Assembly (NCBI GenBank): GCA_003427395.1 | Contig: BFEA01000381.1 | Location: 674,804-699,206, forward strand | Direction: 5' to 3' | DNA length: 24,403 nucleotides | Source: Chara braunii | Taxonomy: Eukaryota > Streptophyta > Charophyceae > Charales > Characeae | Shown here: piece after piece, positions 16,898 through 24,403 of the stretch | How the letters are laid out: each line of letters begins with the position of its first letter | Numbering within the stretch: position 1 is the stretch's first letter | Notes under the pieces: generated by a model | The model's input: the letters and a program-made list of their open reading frames with translations, nothing else | Told to the model about the DNA's origin: nothing | Database searches by the model: none | Position numbers and translations under genes: made by a program

Positions 16898-17410
16898 CCT
16901 CTCTGTCACACCTCGCCTGAGATCCGACTGACATGTGGTTCACATGCCTTGTAACATGAGGATTATGAAGGTATAGCACATGCGAGTTTCTGTTTTGAAA
17001 CGTATGATGACAGTTGGTTCTGCACTTATGCACGGAACCCTGACATGTCTTGTCCAATTTTTAGACAGGGGGTGGAAAGACGTGGTCTTTATAATTGTGG
17101 TCGGCATGCGTCCGTGTTCCTAGCTTGTGGGAGTCATGTGGCCAATCACATCTGTCCTCGCTGACCCATTGGATGCAGCAACTGCGACAACGGAAATTGG
17201 ATGCGTTGTTTCCACGGTCCGCACCCGAACCAACCCTATCCACTCTGTAGGGGTGGCAGCTTACCCTAGGCAACGCCTGCTCCTCCCTTTCTTTCGGAGC
17301 ATATATATTTGTTCTAAAGGTTTATTTGAAAAAAAAATGGAAGAAGGCATCCTCTTTTTGTTTTTTTTCACACAACAAAGGGTCTCTTCTATTCAAGGGG
17401 GCAGCAGTCC
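16897..17410. other. intergenic; older upstream flank of the aldolase gene
   Basis: No gene is recognised. Removing the LINE would place this sequence a few hundred bases upstream of the aldolase promoter. CATATATAT near 17301 is a TATA-like word with no gene after it. Confidence 0.35.
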
Positions 17411-17503
17411 GGGGCAAGGTCCCGCTTGCACGGATTAAGAGATTTCGGTCGTCGATCTTTGCTATCTACTGTCAGTACCTCCGTGCAAGTGGGACCTAGC
17501 CCC
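17411..17503. repeat. 24-bp-arm hairpin of about 93 nt
   Basis: The left arm GGGGCAAGGTCCCGCTTGCA plus CGGA (17411-17434) pairs with TCCGTGCAAGTGGGACCTAG plus CCCC (17480-17503). There is one mismatch and one position that would be G-U in RNA. The loop is 45 bases. It is either a miniature inverted repeat or a small-RNA precursor-like foldback; the sequence alone cannot decide. Confidence 0.6.
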
Positions 17504-17693
17504 TGGTTGCTTATCACTGGCAAGCATGAAAGGAAGAAGGCAATGTCATTTTGCACATTCCAAAAAGTCTCAAATAGGCCTACCCGAATGCCTCAAAATT
17601 TTGAGACTTTTCGTCCTTGTGTGAGCCCTTATCACGGCCAAATCAAAGCCTGCATTGATGTTGAAATCAAGAAAAACGAAATACTCGAAACCC

Positions 17694-17705
17694 GAACGTC
17701 CGCAC
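17694..17705. repeat. LINE target-site duplication, 5' copy
   Basis: GAACGTCCGCAC, identical to 23480-23491. It sets the 5' end of the LINE at 17706. Confidence 0.85.
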
Positions 17706-17826
17706 AACTCCTATGATTGGAGGCCATAGGCCCAACAGCAACCGCTGTTAAGACTGGATCAGCCAGATCTGCCTGATCGGACAGGGAGGCAAAAACACTC
17801 GGTTCCTAGGGAAGGAGGAGGGTACG

Positions 17827-18821
17827 GTGATCATCATCAGGAGGAAATTATGGGTAGACGGAGAAGGAATGGGGGGACCTGGCGGACTTGGGTGGAAGAA
17901 GAAACAAGGAGGTAGGAAGACGCAGGGTCGGGGGTGGAGAGAGGTTATAATAGTAACAGGGCATCCCAGAGATGGGGAGACGAGGGAGGAGAGGTCACCA
18001 CTCCCGGAAGACGGCCTGTTGGAGCTCCTGTCGAGACAATCCAGGAAGAGCTCTCCAAGACCTCAATTTCCTCTCAATCTCGGGTCCGCATGGGCAGTGA
18101 AGCGGGAGCGAGCCAGTTGGGAAGCGAACACTCTTCATCCTCGATGGAAAGCTCAGCGAATTCAAGGGCACAGCCAGGGGAGGCAAGAGGTACTGTACCC
18201 GGTCTGCTGTGAGCTCAGAATCGAAGGGCAGACACAGTGCACCGAAACCAAACAGAGACGGTCAAACGGAGGATAGTGCCATTAGTCTGCACACAAGCAC
18301 ATGACGGGGCATATTTCCTTGCGCTGGCTAACAGGGCAGGTAGGTCATACATCCCGTTACAAGAGGTGGAGAAGGAGCCAACTCCAGCAATGATTTTGTT
18401 GGCGACAAGGAGGCTCTATGGGGATCATATTCCTGTTCGAATCATCCCCAAATCCTCCATGATAAACCTCATTTGTGAAAAGTCCCAAGGTTTTCACAAA
18501 TTCTACTTCCCACTCCTAGATGCACGAATTCTTCCTGATTCGGAAGAAGCTCTGACGCAGACGGGGGTCCGCTGGCACAACATCAACGTGATAAGAGAAC
18601 GAAGTGCACAAGAACTGGAACAGATCGGCGTATTTCATGAGATCAGTGCCCTGATGCTACTCAATGTTAATGAGAAACTGCGTGCTGAAGAGAGCCTGCA
18701 TTCACACTTCATGATCTCAATGTTGAACAAGGACTGGTCAACCGGCTCACAATCATCAGCCTCTCGGGGCAGCTCACACAGAAGCATCCGGTCAAGCTCG
18801 ATGCCACACCAGGGGGCGTAG
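17827..18821 (+). pseudogene. LINE ORF1 (broken)
   Basis: The main frame runs from about 17916 to 18821 with a single internal TGA at 18210. The first half is Ser/Gln/Glu-rich (EELSKTSISSQSRVRMGSEA). The second half (18237-18818, 194 codons) looks globular: YFLALANRAGRSYIPLQEVE, LYGDHIPVRIIPKSSM, FHKFYFPLLDARILP, LMLLNVNEKLRAEESLHSHF. A different frame at 17827-17940 rich in Gly/Lys/Arg (GWKKKQGGRKTQGRGWR) may be the displaced N-terminus. I see no CCHC knuckle and no obvious DUF4283-like domain, unlike many plant L1 ORF1 proteins. Expected role: binding LINE RNA. This is inferred from position only. Confidence 0.5.
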
Positions 18822-18896
18822 TGAGTCAAGATAAATCACAAACGGAACAGGGAGACCTTAACCGCATCCAACAACAAGCGGCCATGCAGCCAACTC

Positions 18897-21800
18897 ATGG
18901 ATAGGCTCAAGATCGCTTCATGGAACATGCGAGGGTTAGGTGACACTGGGTCGTTTCAAGCGAAGAAGACTGAAAAGCTGGATTCACGAATGGAGGATCA
19001 ACTGTATGTTAATTCAGGAAACCAAGTTTGATGAGGGAAAATTGACAGAGATACGGAACTGGTGGAATGACCCGTAGGTCTGGGCCCCGGCGCAGGGAAC
19101 AAGGGGAGGAGTGGGCATTTTACTGCACAAGGAACTGCATATGCGGGTGATTGACTCGGAGGCGGATATTTGGGGCCGGTGGGCGTGGTTCAGGCTGGAG
19201 ATTGGAGGGGAGGAGTGGGTAATTATGACTGTCTACGCACCACCGGAGGCAGGGGAAAGAGCGAGGTTCTTCACTAATCTATGCTCAAACATCCCTAGAA
19301 TAGATAGTCAGATCATCGTCGGGGACTGGAACCAGTCATAGGACGAGGCCCTGAAACCAGAATCAAGAATTGCGGACAGAAAAAACGTACTGCCTTGCTG
19401 GCACTGGCGGAAGAGTTGAACCTCGCGGACCCTTACAGAATCCTGTCCCCTGAAGACCCAGGCTACACCTGGCAGTCCCACATACAGCGTCAAAGGGGTG
19501 GACAAGGGGGAGGAGTGACCAGGAGGAGATTAGACTATTTCCTAACCGCTATTCCAATTTTGGAGGGTGTCACAAGGGTGCAACAGATCTGTAATCCACT
19601 GTCGGATCACAAGCCTGTAATGGCAAACATCAAACTACAGACAAGCAGCGAATGGGGAAGGGGTTTTCTCAGACTGAACTCCCAGATCTTGGAGGACCTT
19701 GGTCTCCGGGATTGGGTAGGACAACACATGAGGGACAGGGTGGGAGCCAAGCATCTATTTCAGACGGTGGAAGATTGGACTGATGGTGGCATTGCCATAG
19801 TCTCAGGGGTACTTGATGTATGCTCCAGGATTATGGCAAAGACTAGGAACCAAAAGGAAACAGTGTGCAAGCGGAGGCGAGAATGGAGGAACACCCAATC
19901 TCGGCCTTAACGTGGGCTGCAGAGAGGGAGAGGAGGCTAGCAGAATGGGAAGACTTACAAACAGAGAAAGAAAGAAGGTGGATTGATCTGTTGAAAGAAA
20001 AGGGTATAGAGACAAGTGACAAGATGAACAAGGAAACATTTCAGAAGCTCTTACCTCGACGTTCGTCGCAGCAGATGGTCGAATTGAAGCACCCGTTCAA
20101 CGAATCAGCGCCAAATGCATCCACAACATTCGGAATGTTGGAGTACGCCAAGATATACTACGAAGACATTCTCACCACGCGCAAATCGCAAGACAGAGTG
20201 GACACAGATCTCACAGCAGTGTCGGATTTATGGGAGGACACCCAAGTGAGAGTACCACCAACAGCAAGATTGGATTTAGACAGGCCACTCACCCTCGAAG
20301 AAACCACCCAAACACTGAAGGCCATGGCGAGGGGTAAATCTCTAGGATTGGACGGGCTGATTGTGGAGTTCTACGCGAAATGTTGGGAAGAGATGGGTCC
20401 CCCACTGGTGGAACTGTACAACAGGGTACTGACACGAGGAAGGTTGGGTAAGAGGATGACACACGGCGTGATCTTTGTCCTATTCGAGAAGGGAGACAAA
20501 GCAGAAGTATGTAACTGACACCCGATCTCCTTGTTGAACGTGTTATATAAAATCCTAGCCAAGACGCTGGCCGGAAGGCTGGGACGATATCTACCTGAGC
20601 TGGTAAAAAAAGACCAAGGTGCTTTCGTTCAGGGCCGGTCCATCTTCAACAACATTGCCACGGCCATCGAGGTCCTTGAGGTAATACAAGCGGAGAATCT
20701 TGACACAGCAGTTCTCCTTCTTGACTTGGAGAAGGGGTATGACAATGTTGGTTGGATGTTTGTCATGACCACTCTCAGGCATATGGGGTTCGGGGTAGGC
20801 TTCTGCAAGTGGGTGGTAGCACTCTACACCTTTTCCACCGCAGTGGTTATGGTCAATAACCATCTCTCACATTCGTTCAGCCTCACAAGATCACTGCGCC
20901 AGGGTTGCCCCCTGGCCCCCCTACTCTTCGTACTTCAGATGGAAGTCCTGCTAAACCGCATCAGGAAACATTGATTAATAAAGGGCATCCGTTTGAATGA
21001 CATGGCGGAGTGTAAAGTTAAGGCGCAGGCGGACGACTTATTGGCAGTATGTGAGAACACTGTGCCGGCGATGTCTTCCTTGAAAAGTGTTATGCAGGAA
21101 TAGTCCACCTTATCCGAGGCCTCGGTTAATTGGGCTAAGTCCTCTTGTCTGTTGCCAGTCCAGTTCAGTTTGTGTGTAAAATGGGGAATGAGGAGAATAG
21201 AGGAAGGAGAAGAGGAAAGGTTTTTAGGAGTATTGATTAGCCTCCAAGTGAGCAGCTCCTCACAAGGCGTGCTCCTCCAGAGCCGTATCACAACCAGACT
21301 GAACCTGTGGGCGACCGCATGACACTTATCCTTGATAGGGAGAGCACTAGTGGCAAACGTAGCTCTCTTCTCGATCATCTGGTTTGTTTGCACTGTAAAA
21401 GAGATTGCAGCAAGCATCCTCAATGTCGTGCGCAGATTGGTAGCCCGGTTCCTCTGGAAGCCACACTCAAAGAAGGATGAAGGCTTTATAACGAAGGTGG
21501 CGTGGGATCTGATCACGTTCCCCCGCACGCAAGGAGGTCTGAGTCTTTGGAATTTAGCACAGAAGAACCAAGCTCAACTGAGATCCTGGGTGAGCAAAGT
21601 CGCTGTTGCAGACATCAAAGAAGATTGGGTCCTCCTAGCAGAAAGACTGCTAATGAGGGAGTGGGGCCTCAGCAGACCGGAGGATGTCTGGGTTGGCTTT
21701 CTCATGGACCCTTTCAGAAGGAAACGTCCGAGGTCACTCTTCTGGAAAGCGATTTTGAAGGCATGGAGGAACCTTCCGCCCGATACCCCTACACCCCCGC

Positions 21801-23055
21801 GAACCAAAGAAGAAGTGTTGGCTCAACACCTCTTCGAGAACCCCCGAATACGTATGCAAGAGGGTTCTATTTTTCTTGCAGATGGGTCTGCAGGGTCTTT
21901 CGGACTGGCATGGATGCGGAAAGGAGTTACTAGAATCCAGGACATTTGGTCCCCCCTGCTGGGAGGTTGGGAACCGTGTGCAGAGATCAGGTCCCGATTG
22001 AACGGGCTCAGACGTGTGGAGGAAAATGGAACCTGCTAAGAGAAGTCATTCCCCAAGACTGGTGTGAGATTTTGAGCCCGGCGAACGTTGATCCAACAGG
22101 TACCTGGTTCGCTACACATGGGCAAGAGGAGGATAATGTGGTATGGAAGATGACAGAGGTCCTGCCAAGCGGGTTCAGAAGAGTGGAAAGATGGAAATGT
22201 GAGGGACAGGGGGGCAGGTTGAGGCTGGTGGGTAGCGTCATAGTCCAAAGGTGGAGCAACCCGCCTCAAATCCGGGTGGTGGAAAGACTGGAAACCGGGA
22301 GCCCTCTGAAGTCCTTCGTCTGGATAGGCAAGACCACACTCAGACAACTACGGATCGACCCAACGGCCTGGAGTTGTAACAGACCAAATTCAGCTGGCCC
22401 TCAGCAGTCTCAGCTGTCTCTGTTAGACTACAGCTCAAGGGAGGGGTACAACCTCGCCTACAAAGCCGCGAGAACACCAGCCGGGGTGGCCGTTTCCAGG
22501 TGGACAACGGTGCTAGGCACAGATCTTCCGCTGACAGAAGAGAATTTTGGCAATCTGTGGAAAAGTCTACATGGCCTGCCAAATGGCAAACAAGTGAGTA
22601 TCCTCTGGCTGTCGTCTCTATTTGTCACACCATCAGCTGTGTGGCTGTTATGTCGGGGAATGGAAGTAGAACTGGGTTGCTGCAGATGCCGCTGGCCTTT
22701 TGAGTCCACAAGGCATCTATGGTGGGACTGTCCAGCGTCAAAGCGAGTATGGAGTTGGTGGAAACTGCATTGGGAAGAAATGGGTGAGAAGATGGTAAGG
22801 TGGGATAAGAGTTGGGTATTGCTGGGTTTCCTTCCCACAGGGATGAAGGGGTCTTCTGGGTGGGGCTATGTTGCACATGTGACAAGAGGCATAATTTGTG
22901 AAGTCATATGGGCTGATAGAAACAGGGCGAGATTTGAAAAACGCCCACTGTCAGATGAGCCTATAGTCAGGCCGGTAGGAACATTTAGCAGACTAATAGA
23001 ACCAGGATACTCGGTTCAACAGGGCCGCCGTGGGCCATTAGTAGAGTATCTGTAG
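18897..23055 (+). pseudogene. LINE ORF2: endonuclease, reverse transcriptase, Cys/His domain (broken)
   Basis: Starts at ATG 18897 (MDRLKIASWNMRGLG). APE-type endonuclease motifs are ASWNMRG (18915), QETK (19015), VYAPPE (19234), GDWN (19321) and SDHKPV (19602). Reverse transcriptase: GKSLGLDGLIVEFY (about 20332-20373), HPISLLNVLYKILAKTL (20519), AFVQGRSI, the catalytic LLDLEKGYD with Asp at 20723, SLRQGCPLAPLLF (20891), and QADD (21026) where F/Y-ADD is usual. Near the end, CCRCRWPFESTRHLWWDC (22678 on) and IWADRNRARFEK fit the zf-RVT region. The frame changes four times (near 18960, 19380, 19880 and 21990). In-frame stops lie at 19075, 19339, 20516, 20972, 21101 and 21320. The stop at 20516 replaces the Trp of N-W-R-P-I-S; those at 20972 and 21320 are one change from CGA. 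Confidence 0.85.
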
Positions 23056-23479
23056 GACCAGGACGCTGTCCTCTGGGCCGGTTTAGTCCCAGAAGTAGTA
23101 CTTAGGTAGGAACAGGCATGAAGAAGTTTTAAAACGAGGTCGGTTGAGCAGCAGGACGATGCTAGGTGAGGGTCAGGCCGTACCGGGCTCGCATAGAGAA
23201 CGGACTTTCGACTTACAGAGTGAAATATGAAGGAGCAGACGTGAAACAACATAGCCACTTCTATCGGGTGGTTCTGGACTAGGAAATGTCCTTAGGTTTG
23301 GTATTTGACAATGTAGTTGAATCTGGGACTTGGTAGACGCGAGTTCCGCAAGCTGGAGCCTGTAAGCTAAGCTGGCTGATGCTGTCAGTACCCCGGGTTG
23401 AATTGTGAGGACCCCGGCCTCGAACTATGATTTGGTATAATGATTTGCATAGTGTTAAAAAAAGAAAAAAAAAAGAAAA

Positions 23480-23491
23480 GAACGTCCGCAC
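23480..23491. repeat. LINE target-site duplication, 3' copy
   Basis: GAACGTCCGCAC directly after the A-rich tail, identical to 17694-17705. Confidence 0.85.
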
Positions 23492-23529
23492 GTGGGGCAA
23501 GCAGTCCCGACGAATCAGAACTATAAATA
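23489..23529 (+). promoter_or_regulatory. aldolase core promoter: G-box and TATA box
   Basis: CACGTGG (plant G-box core, a site for bZIP/bHLH factors) at 23489-23495 and TATAAATA at 23522-23529. With a start site about 30 bases after the TATA box, the 5' leader would be about 115-120 bases. The first three bases of the G-box belong to the LINE target duplication, so the box survived the insertion intact. Confidence 0.6.
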
Positions 23530-23636
23530 TAGCACCCTCTGAGAGGAGAGGTACAGAAGAGCTCTCATACGATCCGCCCCTAGCTCTAACCGAGTGCCTG
23601 AAGCGATTGCCATCGCTCAGACCCTACCAAACACCG

Positions 23637-23670
23637 GAAGAAGGAAGGAAGGAAGGAAGGTTGGAAGGAA
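23637..23670. repeat. GGAA-type microsatellite in the aldolase leader
   Basis: About seven GGAA/GAAG units ending immediately before the ATG. Confidence 0.85.
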
Positions 23671-23671
23671 A

Positions 23672-24403
23672 ATGGCACACGTTGGCAAGTACGCGGACGA
23701 GCTCATCGCCACGGCGAAGAAAATTGCGACCCCTGGGAGGGGTATCCTCGCCGCTGACGAGAGTACGGGCACCATTGGGAAGAGACTGGCCAGCATCAAC
23801 GTGGAGAATGTGGAATCCAACAGGAGGGCTCTGAGGGAGCTTCTCTTCACCGCTCCCGGGGCGATGCAGTACATCAGCGGCGTCATTCTGTTCGAGGAGA
23901 CTCTCTACCAGAAGACGGCAGACGGGAAGCCTTTCGTCGATCTCCTCAAGGAGGCCGATGTGGTGCCCGGCATCAAGGTCGACACCGGCGTTGCGCCTCT
24001 CGCCGGCACGAAGGGCGAGACCACGACTCAAGGGCACGACGGATTGGGCGCTAGGTGTGCCAAGTACTACCAGGCGGGCGCACGGTTCGCCAAGTGGCGC
24101 GCCGTCCTGAAGATCAGCGCAGACGGATGCCCTACGCCTCTGGCAATCAAGTCGAACGCGGAGGGGCTGGCCAGGTACGCGTCCATCTGCCAGGAGAACG
24201 GGCTGGTGCCGATCGTGGAGCCGGAGATCCTGATCGACGGCACGCACGACATCGAGAAAAGCGCCGCTGTGACGGAGAAGGTCCTGGCCGCGGTGTACAA
24301 GGCTCTGAGCGACCACCACGTACTGCTGGAGGGCACGCTCCTGAAGCCGAACATGGTGACGCCGGGATCGGACGCTGCGAAGGTGGCGCCGGAGGTCGTG
24401 GGC
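23672..24403 (+). CDS. FBA: cytosolic-type class I fructose-bisphosphate aldolase, 5' part
   Basis: Cleaves fructose 1,6-bisphosphate to dihydroxyacetone phosphate and glyceraldehyde 3-phosphate (and the reverse) in glycolysis and gluconeogenesis, via a Schiff-base lysine. 244 codons are open from ATG 23672 to the window edge, about two thirds of a roughly 358-residue enzyme. Visible landmarks: [16 protein letters not shown] at residues 24-39 with Asp29 (rabbit Asp33), IKVD with Lys102 (Lys107), AKWR with Lys141 (Lys146), VEPE with Glu183 and Glu185 (Glu187/189), and [10 protein letters not shown] with Lys225, the Schiff-base lysine (Lys229). All are intact. The N-terminus [11 protein letters not shown] aligns with cytosolic plant enzymes and has no transit peptide, so cytosol is likely. 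One extra residue lies in the loop after KWRAVLKI ([12 protein letters not shown]) compared with typical plant forms. No intron appears in 732 bases. Codons are GC-rich, unlike the flanks. A long minus-strand frame opposite it is a shadow. Confidence 0.95.
   Translation, partial: MAHVGKYADELIATAKKIATPGRGILAADESTGTIGKRLASINVENVESNRRALRELLFTAPGAMQYISGVILFEETLYQKTADGKPFVDLLKEADVVPGIKVDTGVAPLAGTKGETTTQGHDGLGARCAKYYQAGARFAKWRAVLKISADGCPTPLAIKSNAEGLARYASICQENGLVPIVEPEILIDGTHDIEKSAAVTEKVLAAVYKALSDHHVLLEGTLLKPNMVTPGSDAAKVAPEVVG

Larger units (their letters stand above)
17706..23479 (+). mobile_element. near-full-length L1-like LINE, inactive
   Basis: 5,774 bp between perfect 12-bp repeats. The order is a 5' leader of about 120 bases, ORF1 (17827-18821), a short gap, ORF2 (18897-23055) with endonuclease, reverse transcriptase and a C-terminal Cys/His region, about 400 bases of 3' untranslated sequence, and an A-rich tail with interspersed G at 23457-23479. 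The structure is that of plant L1-type non-LTR elements. Both frames are broken, so it cannot move by itself. Its 3' end lies about 42 bp upstream of the aldolase TATA box, in the same orientation as that gene. Confidence 0.85.

Noticed and set aside
16770-17057. Open frame of Cys-Val repeats on the minus strand, and Leu-Ser repeats at 16274-16349
   Set aside because: Direct translation of CA and CT microsatellites.
17301-17310. CATATATATT as a promoter TATA box
   Set aside because: No gene follows; the next coding sequence is the LINE, which was inserted later.
23624-24319. 231-residue open frame on the minus strand opposite the aldolase gene
   Set aside because: It is a mirror of GC-rich aldolase codons; the plus strand has an unmistakable enzyme with all active-site residues.
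1-24403. CRISPR array, bacterial operon or phage
   Set aside because: No regularly spaced repeats, no Shine-Dalgarno-led gene series, and clear eukaryotic features throughout.

Overview
The window is eukaryotic nuclear DNA, most likely from a streptophyte (green-plant lineage). The reasons are a plant-type cytosolic class I fructose-bisphosphate aldolase at the right edge, an L1-like LINE with a zf-RVT-type Cys/His C-terminus, several miniature inverted-repeat elements, long dinucleotide microsatellites, and shards of a plant-style mitochondrial genome (ccmFC, rps4, nad4, atp1, atp9, large-subunit rRNA, nad7). I cannot name the species; a charophyte alga or seed-free land plant fits, but this is inference. 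There are no bacterial features.

Layout. 1-4.4 kb is repeat debris: three copies of one MITE family, two retro-insertions that consist only of a tail, a decayed LINE reverse-transcriptase fragment, and a foldback element with 110-base arms. 4.4-9 kb is higher in GC. It holds two diverged copies of one unrecognised gene in tandem. Each copy has an inverted CCAAT box, a TATA box, a short first exon, a splice donor at the same spacing, an intron, and a second exon encoding a conserved segment with 20 identities in 46 ungapped residues. The first copy appears frameshifted; the second is open. 9-10.2 kb carries SINE-like repeats.

11.2-14.8 kb is a patchwork of very short mitochondrial gene fragments joined in shuffled order and both orientations. 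One ccmFC fragment is present twice, and the second copy is interrupted by a 306-bp hAT-like MITE. The other copy supplies the empty site and proves an 8-bp target duplication. 14.8-16.3 kb holds disrupted coding remnants, including a divergent histone H3-like sequence with a C-terminal extension. It ends in (CT)n and CA-rich microsatellites.

17,706-23,479 is one nearly full-length LINE: ORF1, ORF2 with endonuclease, reverse transcriptase and Cys/His domain, an A-rich tail, and a perfect 12-bp target-site duplication. ORF2 has several frameshifts and in-frame stops, so it is dead. It landed about 40 bp upstream of the aldolase TATA box and pushed the older upstream sequence 5.8 kb away. The aldolase gene starts at 23,672 and runs intact off the right edge; it is the only clearly functional gene here.
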